From Aphelocoma coerulescens (lineage: Eukaryota; Chordata; Aves; Passeriformes; Corvidae), in assembly GCF_041296385.1 (NCBI RefSeq), contig NC_091013.1, positions 12,928,001 through 12,992,000 of the forward strand: DNA of 64,000 nucleotides, given 5' to 3'. Both the position numbers and the translations under genes were made by a program. The notes below the pieces were generated by a model. That model was not told where the DNA came from, searched no databases, and saw only the letters and a program-made list of their open reading frames with translations. Each line of letters starts with the position of its first letter. Within the stretch, counting starts at the first letter, position 1. Positions 1 through 11,368 of this stretch are shown one piece after another.

Positions 1-1175
1 ACCTGGGCTTTATGCCAGATTAGTGTCCTGTCCTGAGCTGAGATTGTTTAGGGAATTTACTACTTCATGAAAGGACTAGTGAGAATCTTTGAATTAAGGT
101 GTTTTGTTACCTTGATTTTTTTCTCCATTTTTCTGCTCATATATTTTCTACTCACAGATTCTGAGTGTTTATTATTCAATTAACCCTGGACTGAGGTATT
201 TATTGATCTTCTGACATCTTGACCAAAAAATGTAGATAACATCTCTCAATTGGCTGCACCACAGCATGTGGGCAAGGATTTCCAAAAGTATTGCATGCTG
301 GTATTGTTTCAAGTTGGTCCATTGATTCTGACAGTGCATGTGTTCGGGGATTTCTAAATCCTTGTGAAAATCCCACCAGTAACACTTTGCGAACATCAGT
401 CACTGTGGCAGCAGGTTATTCAGGTATGTATAGACACAAACCTTGATGTTAAGTACACAGCGCAATATGTCAAGGCCAAGAGTTCTTCATTGCATTTCCC
501 AATCCCAAATAATTAGTTTAGTGCTCTATGATCTACTGGAAGACAAAAAACTAGTTCAAAAGAAGAGTGCCTGACAAATTTAGTCTGACCAATACAAACG
601 TGTATATTCCATTGTTTTCTCACCCATACCTTTAAAAAGAAATTTGAATGGCATAGTGAAGAAGAAAGGTTACAACCACAGTGTTCCTCTGGTAAGTCCC
701 CCCTGCCATATAGAAGCAGAAGTGATTCTGTCCAGTGTTCAGAAAGAACAGAAAGCAAAGTGCTTGGCTACCTCATAGATTACCTTCTTTACAGCTCTGT
801 GTCAGCTCCTGGACTGAGCCATTACTGCCCCATGTCAGGGAAGTCAAGGGAGATCTTCTTAACCCACATAGCCTGCTCTAAGAATAATAGTCTAAAAAGA
901 TTTAAATATTCATTTGAAAGATGAACCGAGTTGTTTAGAAATGACACCTTTGACACTAGTTATGCCTGCATAGTTCTTGAACCATATTTTAATTTGTTAG
1001 AACAACCCAAATCTGCATATCCCTCATTGATTTTATTAAAATTGGTGAGCAAGCAAATATTCATTTAAGAAGGCTAATTACCAAGCTAAAGTATTGCAAT
1101 TTTATTTTGCTAATTAGGGATGGAACAATGCACTAGTAAAATTAAGGTCATGATTAAAGTAGGCTCAGTAAATCT
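1..1175. other. Unassigned AT-rich sequence
   Basis: No gene or repeat is recognised in this stretch. Two overlapping short minus-strand open frames lie at 172-403; the one at 200-403 is noted in the findings because its translation looks less biased than neighbouring chance frames, but no start context, splice pair or family is established. The rest has many stops in all frames. Confidence 0.5.
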
Positions 1176-1179
1176 AAGG

Positions 1180-3100
1180 CTTGAGCCATGAAAGTGGAAT
1201 GTATGTAGGCATACTGAACTGTAAAATTGCCACTGAAATGTGTCACTCCCCAAGAAGGATCCATCTCCTTGAGCAGGAAGTCAAGCAAGAGTGCCAGGAA
1301 CCCTGCATGGATGAACAAGGAACTCCCAGAAAAAGCTCAGACATAGAGGGGGAGTGTGAAAGAGGCAAAAGCTGGGACAGGTGACCCAGAAAAAGCAGAG
1401 AGGCTCTGTCTGAGGGTTCAGGGACACAGCTAGGAAGGACAAGTCTATGCAGAGTTGAATCTCATGAGGGTTGGGAAAAGCAGTGAGAAGGACTCCAGGA
1501 GATACATCAGCAGCAGAAGACATGTCAGGGACATGGTGTCCCTTCTGTTGAATGGGTCAGAAGACCCAGTGACAAATGACACAGCAAAGACCAAAGTACT
1601 GAATATCTTCTTTGTCTTTGGCTTTCAGCAGTCCCAGATTCCTGAGACCAAAGGTAAAGATCTTACCAGAGTTCTTACCAGAGCAGGGTCAGCTTAGGGA
1701 ACATTTAAAGAGAGTAGACAGACACAAGTCCATGGGACCTAGTGTGATGGACCCACAAGTGTGGAGGGAGCTGGCCAATGTCTCTACAAGGTCACTCTCA
1801 ATTGTTTTTGAAATGTCATGTTGATTGGGGGAGTTTTGTGAGGACTGAAAGAAAGGAAGTGACACTCCTATTCTGAAAAATATAGAATACCTGGAGGACC
1901 ACAGACTGGTCAACCACATCTCAGTCCCTAAGAAATTGATGGAGAAAACCTTCCTGCAAAGCCTTTCCAAATATATGAAGGACAACAGTGTGATTTGTAG
2001 CAGTCAGCATGGACTTAAGGGAAAATCATGCTTAACTAACTTGATAGCCTTCTACAACTGGATGATTGGTGGGTTAAGAGAGAGCAGTGGACGCTGCTGC
2101 CTTTTACTTTGACAAGGCTTTTGGCAGTCTCCCATGTCATCCCTACAGACAAGCTGATGGAGTAAAGTCTGGCTAAGTGAAAAGTGAGGTGGACTGACAA
2201 TACAAAACAGGGAGGAGTGGCTGATACACCAAATGGGTGCACAGCTGAATTGGAGGGACCTCAACAGGCTAGATAAATGGACAACACATGAATATTACGA
2301 AGCTCAGCAAAGAAAAATGCCAGTCCTATCGCCAGGAAGAAATAAACCAGACACCAGTATAACATAGGGGCCAATTAGCTGAAAAGGAGTTTGACAGAAA
2401 ACGTCTTGAAGATCCTGGTTTGACCAAGCCAGTAGAGTGCCCTTGTGGCAAAGAAGGGCAATAGTACTTTGCATTAGGCAAAGTGTTGCCAGCAGATCAA
2501 GTCAGGTTGTCAGCCTTTCCCCTCTGCTCAGCCCTGGTGAGACACATCTGGAATAGGTTGAACCCTATGAACTCAAAGGTCTTTTCCAGCCTAGTTGATT
2601 CTGTGAATGCTGGGTCCAGCTCTGGAATCCTGAGTATGAGGAGGGTCATTGACATACTAGAGCACATCCAGTGCAGGCTCCTGAAGATCATTAAGGAACT
2701 GCTACTGTTACATGAGAGGATGAGAGTGCTGGGGCTGCTCAGTCTGGAGAAGAGAAGGTTCAGGGGAATCTTATCCATGTGGGTAAAACTAATGGGAGAA
2801 GTAAGGAAGGCAGAAGCCAGACATTTCTCAGTGGTGCCCAGTGAGAGGACAAGAGGCTGAAGACACAAACTGAAACACAGGAAATTCCATGTAAGAGTAA
2901 GAAAAAATTCTTAGTGTGGGCATGAAGAAACACTGTCCCAGGTTGTCCAGGAAGGTTGTAGACTCTATCCTTGGAAATATTCAAAATCCAACTGAAATAT
3001 CCCCCAGCAGTCTCCTGTCACTGAAGCTGTTGGACTAGACAGTCTCCAGAGGTGCCTTCCTCTCTCAGCCATTCTGGGAGCCAACAGTTCTGTAAATTAC
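1180..3100 (+). mobile_element. Old CR1 LINE copy, ORF2 remnant plus 3' UTR
   Basis: This is a degraded, 5'-truncated CR1 non-LTR retrotransposon on the plus strand. About 1240-1560 resembles the region ahead of the reverse transcriptase (the 'gatgaacaaggaactcc' wording). About 1870-2170 resembles the catalytic part, including a corrupted version of the conserved 'KAFDTVSH' stretch near 2115-2140. The text then jumps, near 2195-2215, to wording normally found some 250-300 bases further on, so part of the catalytic domain is deleted. 2290-3090 matches the ORF2 end and 3' UTR, with 'ctgctcagtctggagaagagaagg' type wording at about 2735. The expected octamer tail is eroded to 'cattctggg' at about 3080. 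Frames are repeatedly broken; no protein can be made. The family assignment is from remembered CR1 wording; boundaries are approximate. Confidence 0.85.
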
Positions 3101-6100
3101 ATTCTTTTTTGAGTCCTACCTTGCAAAATCTTAACAAAGGTTTCTTCATTCCACTCTAAGATCCCAAATATTGTTTTATCCATTAAATTACATTGATTTC
3201 CATGGATGAAGAAGATAGCACTGCAAAATGCAAGAGGAAAGCTCTCTATATCTGGAAGAAAATAATTCTTTTATCAAATTAGGAAACACATATTTATAGG
3301 TCAGGATTCATCTGACCTTTACTTGGTGTCTACATCAACTCAGCAAAAATCATATCCTTGAATGCCTAACTCTCCTATTAGCTATACAGCACAAGTTGGC
3401 TTTTGATTTTGTCAGTGTAAAGTACTTTATATAGTGATATATATTTGCAATTTTTCCAACCTTATCAGTGTTGTATTTACAGTTCACATATGACATTTCC
3501 TCTGTCCTTGCCACTAAAAGAAATCCTACAAGCAATTACTTCCTTATTGACCTGTCCTAGTCAGCTGGAAAATACCATCTATTATTTTCTCTTCCTCACT
3601 CTGTCACTCATTCACACTCCCCTGATTGACTGTAGAGCTTTATTTTTATTCTTTCTAGATTGACTGTAGAGCTTTATTCTTATTCTTTCTACTTGGTGTT
3701 ATTATGTTATTAAGGTTTTAGAAACAGCAACTTTAAGTAATTGCCCCAAAGTAAATAGATGTACTAAATCTGCTTCATGTGAGGCTGCAAGCCCATTTAC
3801 AAAACCTAAAATGCAATGAGTCATCAGACTTATTTGTTTGGTTGTTGAGTACAGTTGATTGCAGATCATAGAGCTGGTGATGGTTGTACAGCTCCCCAAA
3901 AAGTGTTCAGAAACTGCGTAGCTGCCTGTAGTAATACGAGATTTAAAATACTCTGTTAAAAAACTATCCATGCTGATGGATGCTAACATCAAAATGTATT
4001 GTTTATTTTGAGTTTTATTTTATCCAGAAATACAGGGATGTTCCTGACTGACAATTTAAAATGTTCCATTTCATTGGGCTGTCAAAGACAATTATGAATA
4101 TATATGCACTGGTGCACTTTTAGTATATAATTTACCTATGCAGGGTTGAATTTTTATGCACTCATTTATTAATCAGAAAATCCCTTTATATATTACTAGT
4201 TAATCCCATATTACTCCTGTTCAGAAGGGAGGGATGACATGTTGACATAATAGAAGACAGATCAAATTAAAGAGATGCTAAAAGCATTGACATCTATGCA
4301 AGATCATAGGCACATTTGAATCTGATAACCATCCTTTTAAAAAAAGCTACTCAAATTCACATTAAGCTGACCAAGAAAATGAAGGAAAACCTCTTTCATT
4401 TCTTTGTATCAGAGACAGTCTGTAGCCCAAAACTAATTTTGAGAGTAAAATTACTTGTGTTAATCTTCCCATCTTTAGACCCTGAAACCTTGTTCCTTCA
4501 AGTAATTATATTAAACCAACTCAGAAATGTTTTTCTCCTGCTAATTTCCAGCAAGAGAAGGCAATAAAAATGGAATAATTAACCATAAACAATTTTATTT
4601 GCCTGATTATATTGAAGCTTCAGATGGACTGTTTTAAATGGCCAGGCACACATGGATGCATTTTGCTTTTTAACGCAGCCCTGAAGGGCAGAACCAGTTT
4701 AGGGTTTTTACCCTAACATGTTCAATGTTTCCCCTTTTTCTTCTTCTGATTCTTTTTTTAATATTTCTTTTTCCTCATTCATTGCATTTATTAGTATGTT
4801 TATATCACAGTTAAAGGAAGAGACACAGTCAATTTTAACACTTCACTGCTCCAGGATTCTCCAGGAAGGAAACACAGGGCTATTTGCCTTTGAAAGTGTT
4901 TAGATTATATAAAGACATTCGTAATGAAAAGTGTGCCCATGATGCAGTGGGAGTCACAACAGGCTGACAGTGACAAATTAGGAAGGATAGAAAAAAAATC
5001 AGATACCTTCATTATCTTCACAATTACAGGTCCTTGTGTTTTAAAATAAACAATTGAGATGTAAAAGATTGAACAAAGAAGGATTATTTTATCACTTTAA
5101 AGTATCATTTTTGTAGTGAACTTTGATCTGATTAGTTTTCTTCCCCCAATTAAGTTTGCTTATCCAGGAAATGAGTTTCATACAGTCTAAAATGTGGAGA
5201 TAAAAGAATCTGTACTACCTAAACATGTATTCCCATCTCAGTGTTATCTCTTCCTGTTCATTATCCAGATTACTCTGATTCTAGTTCTTTTTCTTCTGGT
5301 TATTCTTTTGTCTTCTTCTTTCTTACACTCTTTCACCTTGTGCATCTCCCATTCCTCCAGTGGACATAAAAAAGTGACAAAGATCATACTAGATCAAATC
5401 TATTTTTGTAATAAGAACAAGTCAGCAAGGAAAAGATGAGATATATAATGATTATAAGCTCAACTCTGCTCCCCTACCTCCAATTAAATAAAAAACTTTA
5501 CAGTTTTGCAAGCCAGTCATAATATATGATACCTACCTTCAGGTCTCACCTTTTTTTTTTTTTACAAATACCTGAACTGGGTCACAACATGCTTGGACTG
5601 AGACCTTTATGTCTTTAACACAGTCTGTAAAAGATTTTTATCAGCTTTCTTGGCTAGTATTACCTTAAACCCCATTGCTTTAGCTGGGGTTTGCTTTTAA
5701 TTTTCCCATCAATTCAATCAGACAGTCAGAACAAAACTCAAAGAGCTGGAACCAAAGTTAAAAATAATCCATGATAATTCCACTGATCTAGTCAAAACTG
5801 CCACACTGTCCCCCTTGGAGTAAAAGCCTGGTTTGTTATGACAAGAGGAGGTGGTATTAAGAGTAATTTAAAGTTAGGGAAGACACATTTTCAAGTTTTG
5901 AAGTATTACTTTACACTTGAAGGAGGGAGGGAGGGCAGGGAAGAATGCAAATCACTGTCAGCTCAGGAGCCAAAGGTAAAATGCAAATTTTAGTCAGGGT
6001 GGGCTTTGTGATATCAATTGTTCCATTTTCTCTTTTGTCTCCAAAGGCAAGGTATTTTTAGACATTTTTCAAAAGAAACACACTGTGGATAACCAACAAT

Positions 6101-9100
6101 ACAGTATAAGAGTGACATGTTTTCCCTAAGCACAGTTGTTATAAGGCTACTCCTACCCAGATATTTGCTGGTTGTGCAGCTTCAGCAAGCATCAGAAGAA
6201 AGTAGTATTCAAATATATGTTTTGAGAGAAGAATTGGAGGTTGATTTTCACTGGCTCTTCTGTTTGTTCTCAAGTGAGGAAGGTGGAGATTATGGTGAAA
6301 AAGACAAGAACTGGAACTAATGCTTTTAAACAGAGTAAAAAATAACCTTTTTTTTTTTTTTAACATTAACTCAGGAGAAAGAGACCTGTCACATTCAGCA
6401 GGAATAGCCACAACCTGTCTACTTAAACAAGGGGTCTGTTTTGCTGACCCATTTCCATGTCCTCTGAGATCCATGCAGACTTCATTGGAAAGGTTTCACT
6501 TCATCTGTCTGTGAAAGAGAAGGGAACCTTCTGACATCTGCCAGCAACAGGGGCAAAGACAGATGACAATGTTTGCCAAATCCAGGAAGAGGCCTGGGAT
6601 TTTTACAGGCAAGGTAACTGTAGCTGTTTCCTTACACCTGAAAATACCTTCCATTCTGTATTCACAGCCATGCCTCTCTTTTCTTATCTAAGCATTTGGA
6701 TGAGACAAGAAAGGTGTATCTTCAAATTAATGTCAGTGCCTGGCCCAACCAGCTTTCCTGGTGCATATGTAATATTTAACAGAAAGCTGGTGTCTATATT
6801 GCTTAATCTAAGTAGTCTGTTTGAGAGTTTAAAGTAGTTTATTGCAATAGAAGAGAGCTTAATTTCTGTTCCTTCTGAATATCTGTTGTGTAATGACCAT
6901 TCCTACATTTCCAAGTCAAACTCATAAACAGAATTATTCTTCAGGTTCCCTTACATCGCTCCCTCTTACTGAGGATTTGGTCAATTAACACTTCCCAGTA
7001 TTAGACCTTTAAAGAGTCAGGGAAGTGTGAAATTGCCTTATAGTAGTGACAAGGATGAAGAAATCTTCCAAAGTCATTGCTACGGCTCTAAATCTGGAAA
7101 CAAATTTAAATATAACATATACTACAAGCCAAAAGTATTTGAGTTACTTGCTCCAAATTATTTAAAATCCATGTATGTGAAATTATTTATGTTAGAGGAG
7201 CAATCTGAGATTTGAGTTATACTTGACCTTGTCTCATAGTTCTAAGAAACCGTTCATAAAATTGAACTTTTCCCACCAGCATTTTATTCAGTCTTACCTT
7301 TTCTACTACTTCACTGTGGTTGGGAAGGGGTAAGAGAGAAGGCAGGTATGTGGACCTGGGATAATGGAATAATTTGAGTGCTACTTATGCCTTCCTTACT
7401 AAAACTGTTGCTGCATAGTGAGACGGGATTACTAAAATGCCTGCTGTAGGTATATACTGATGTATTCCAATAGGAAATCTGCTTCAGGAAGTAGCAAATT
7501 CAACACAATGTCTTTTGATATGTAATTTTCCACTAGGGACAAAAGTAATGCTGTTATTTAGCCACAATACAGGTACTTCCAAGCCACAGGTCTGCTTTTT
7601 CCATTCTGGGAAAAATGAATGTATGAAAAGAACCTCTACTTCTCAGTTCACAGAATAATATAATAATAGAGTCAATCACAGAATCAAACCAAAATGGTTC
7701 AAAGCCACAGGGCAGTCTCGGCCACTAGAATGGAGGTAGTGACACCTTTCAAAGAGTAAATATTCATAGAAACAGAGTGAGAACAGTAAGGAATCTTCTT
7801 CTCTAGCCTGGCAATAACAAGGGTGTTGAAGTACCTGTAGACTAGCTCCTCATCTCAGCAAGACATACACATTTTATTCAATACTTCTAAAAATGAAAAA
7901 GACATTTTATCTTCTTATTCTCAAGGTGTATTCCTTCATTCTCCTCAGATTTTCACCAACAAAAGTATGCTGGTTTTTCACAAACCACTGATATTTTGAC
8001 ATTAAGCTGTAGGGTTTGAATGGGTGAGATGCAAAATTAATGCAGTTTATTTATTTTTCTATCTAATTTTTTATTTATTTTCAGGCATGCAGTTGGAGCG
8101 ATGTGTATTAATGTGGAATTAATGCAAAAATCAGGTAAAATTTTAGCTATCACTCTATTAAAATTGCAGCCATTCATGGAAATTTGACAGGGAAAACATG
8201 GGAAAAATCTAAGCTAGATAATAGCCAAAAGAAAATTTTACCTTTTTGTGAGACTCTTAGTGTTATCTCCTTAATCACCTGGCCAAGGAAATATTTGGGA
8301 CTAAAGGCAATAAACAGAAGAAAAGGTAAATAAATAACCCAATATATGAAACTCGTTTACCAGCTCTGATGGGAAACTATGCTATCCATACTTGCAAGGT
8401 ATTTTCTCAGCATCCTGGATGTGGGTAGTTTTCCCTGGTATGTGAGATATGATCAGAAAACCTATTTAAATATGGTGAAACACATCTAAAACACCTGTGT
8501 TTTTTAAGACCTTAGGCATATATTCAACTGAGTGCTGTGAAGTTGTAATGCAGATACTAAATGTGGGATTTATCTCACCTGGCCCAAGAGAGTCAAGGTG
8601 AGGAAGGCTACAACAGCAGTAGTCACCTTTGGCTCTGACTTTTTGAAGAGAGCAGCAAGAATGCTTTCTAGGTATCAATTTGTGGGATCTTTATTTAGAG
8701 GTCTTTATTTACGCATTTGAATCCCACCAGAAAAGACAGAGTATGTTTTCAGAAAGCTTTTTCAGGCTTTGCAATATTAATTGAAACCAAACCAAATCCT
8801 TATTTACCTTTTGCACAGCATGGTACTTTTGTATAGCAACTCTGAATTTTTGCCTATTTATTTCATTTCTGTTGTGATTTCTTTTTTATTGTGAAGATTG
8901 GCCAATTTAGAGTAAATTGCCTAGCTAAAGTAATCAAGGAAAATGGATGCCAGAGATCAATTCATCCAATTGCATTAAATGAGAGACAAGATTTTCTTTA
9001 CTCATTTAATTACACCAAATAACATCTGCAAGACATACCTACCCTTCAAAATGAAAAGACATATATGGAGTACTGGGATTCATTCCAGGACTAGCATCAA

Positions 9101-9877
9101 AACTTGAGGAATTTCAATCAAAGTGAGAAAAGTTACAGCGCTGCTGTAAAATAGGATTGTGTGCAGATCTTCTGTGATTTCTTCCCTAGTAGATACAGGA
9201 AATATCTCTTTTGCTTTCCAAATGGATTCCTAAAAGTGATTTTTAAAGCCAAAACAATTAAAATGACAGCATGTTTTCTACTGAGGCTGTTTCGTGTACA
9301 GAAAAAAAAAGAGTTTAAGAGATATTGTAAAAAAGAAAACTTAGAAATTCACAAAGATCCATTTCCCTTTCTCAAGCTCTCCACAAAGCAAGTGGCCTCA
9401 TTTTCATCCTCCTCAATCCAAATAACAAATATATATCCTACAAAAATATTTGGTATTCAAAATTCCTGCTTCAAGCCTTAAGCAGTTTCTCTAAGCCTAC
9501 TTCCCTGGAGTCAAAAATATGCTTTTAATAGTGATTTTATGATGTTATTGGAGCAGGCGTAATGAAATAAGAAAACTAACTTACTAGCTAGGTTTGGGGA
9601 AGAATTGTATGATCCCTTTGTATTGCAATTCTGAGTTCTGAGTAGATGCTAGAAGCATTAAATATGATGTACTCCGTTATAAACACATCCAAAAAGAACA
9701 TTCATAAAAAGCAACCATTTTCTTGTTCCCTATAGCTGATGTTTTTCAACAGTTGACCAATCATTTGAATATATAGATGTATATAATATGTATATTTATA
9801 TAGTAGTTCCAGGCAGTACCTAGTGGCACCTAGGTACAACATGCAGCCATTTTACCTAGCACACTTGGCTCTTAGTT
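3101..9877. other. Unassigned AT-rich sequence with one short tandem duplication
   Basis: No gene, RNA or identifiable transposon is seen in these 6.8 kb. It contains a 34-bp tandem duplication at 3624-3691, T runs at about 5551 and 6348, and a GGGA-rich patch near 5923. The longest plus-strand open frame here, at 9161-9481 (106 codons), is Lys/Phe-rich as expected from AT-rich DNA and has no motif I recognise. Confidence 0.5.
3624..3691. repeat. 34-bp tandem duplication, two copies
   Basis: Unit one covers 3624-3657 and unit two 3658-3691. They begin with 'gattgactgtagagctttat' and differ at one position (T in the first, C in the second). Head-to-tail arrangement without spacer and near identity point to a fairly recent local slippage or unequal-exchange event. 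Confidence 0.9.
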
Positions 9878-9925
9878 ATAGAATATGCTGATTGGAAGGT
9901 ACCCATCAGGATCATCAAGTCCAAA
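9878..9925 (-). mobile_element. Short CR1 3'-end fragment
   Basis: About 50 bases match the wording of the CR1 tail in reverse complement ('tagaatat...ttggaagg...catcaggatcatcaagtccaa'). This is the last part of a minus-strand CR1 whose remaining sequence is truncated or eroded. The match is short, so the call is tentative. Confidence 0.55.
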
Positions 9926-10579
9926 GCAACAGAAATGTGAAAGATCTATAGAGTATGTGTAAATATTGGTGTGGGTAATTATAAATAAATGTGAGTAAAA
10001 AATTTTTAAAACCCACAACCAACACTGCAATGCTTTTAGAATGTTTTTAGTGAGATGACAAAGATGCAGCATTGTATATCCAATTAAAAGGAGACTTTAT
10101 GTTCCCCTAAGGACCCGAGCCTATTCAATGAGTTTCATTTTATATGGAAATGCACTGTGCTAAGAACAGTTTATTGCCTTTTCCTTATACTAAGTCCATC
10201 AAAGACCTAATGGACCTATGCTTTCCTTTTAAAAAAAACAGTGGATATCATGAAGCTCCCTTCTAGAAAGTCAAAACCCCAACTTCCATCCTCTATATTC
10301 AGTGACCTCTCTTCTACAATGCTTGCAGCTGTAGACACAATCCCAAATCTAATTTGAAATGGGTTGCAGATGAAAAGGAAAGAAGTATTACCAAGCTAAA
10401 ATCAATTTTAAATCAGACTGTAAAAAGCCTCTGAGAGTACCAGTTTGATGGAAGACTTTTCTTTCTGTAGCAGTATTGCAGCAGAACATCTTACATGCTA
10501 CACATTTTAATATGCTAGATTTCACTGATGTGAGTGATTTAATAAACTGCCCAAAACGGTAAGGCAGAGATGCTGCTTG
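9926..10579. other. Unassigned sequence
   Basis: No gene or repeat is recognised between the CR1 crumb and the CR1 copy that begins near 10580. It is AT-rich with short open frames only. Confidence 0.45.
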
Positions 10580-11368
10580 CCACCGTAGGGAGAAAAGTCA
10601 TGCGGCCAAAGCTCACCTGAAGTTGAAGTTGGCCAGAATTGTGGGGAACAATAAAATGAGGTTTTTCATATATATTAATGGTAAAAGGCTGTGTAGAAAT
10701 AACATCAGCCTGTTACAGGATGAGGATGGTCACCTCAAAAACAGGGACATGGACAAGACAAGAGGGCCAACTGTGTTCTGGGGGACATCAGGCACAGCAT
10801 GGCCAGCCAGGCAAGGGAGGGGATTGTCCTGCTCTGCTCTGCACTGGGGCAGCCTTGCCTTGAATACTGTGGGCAGTTTTGGGCGCCATTAGACAACAAA
10901 GACATTGAGCTATTATAGAGTGTCCAAAGGAGGACAACAAAGATGGTGAAGGGCCTTGAAGGGAAGCCGTGTGAGAAGCGACTGAGGGCACTTGGTCTGT
11001 TCAGCCTGGAGGAGACTGAGGAGAGACCTCACTGCAGTTACAACTTCCTCATGAGGGGAAGAGGAGGGGCAGGCACTGATCTCCTCTCTGTGGTAATCAG
11101 TGACAGGACCCAAGGGCATGGCCTGAAGCTGTGTCAGGGTATGTTTAAATTGAATATTAGAAAAATTTCTTCACCCAGAGGGTGTTTGGGCACTGGAACA
11201 GGCTCCCAGGGAAGTGGTCAGAGCACCAAAACTGTCTGATTTCAAGAAGCATTTGGACAAAACTCTTGGGCACATAGTGAGACTCATGAATGGTCCTGTG
11301 CAGAGCCAGGAATTGGATTCAATAATCCTGATGGGTCACCTTCAGCTCATATTCTGCGATTCTGTGAT
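10580..11368 (+). mobile_element. Internally deleted CR1 LINE copy
   Basis: Plus-strand CR1. 10580-10757 matches ORF2 sequence ahead of the reverse-transcriptase core ('ccgtagggagaaaagtcatg', then 'cctgttacaggatgagga'). Near 10757-10770 the text jumps directly to the end of ORF2 and the 3' UTR ('ggcacagcatggccagccag'), so most of the reverse-transcriptase and later ORF2 sequence is missing. The 3' UTR runs through 'gttcagcctggaggagac' and 'ttcacccagagggtgtttgg' to a tail with two diverged octamers ending about 11368. It shares its 3' UTR type with the copy at 32640-33198. No coding capacity remains. Confidence 0.88.

Noticed and set aside
2483..2868. Open frames of about 125 codons on both strands
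   Set aside because: They are shadows of the eroded CR1 ORF2 end and 3' UTR.
7640..7745. Possible CR1 tail ('atcacagaatcaaacc')
   Set aside because: Only one octamer-like word matches and the following bases do not continue as CR1 3' UTR.
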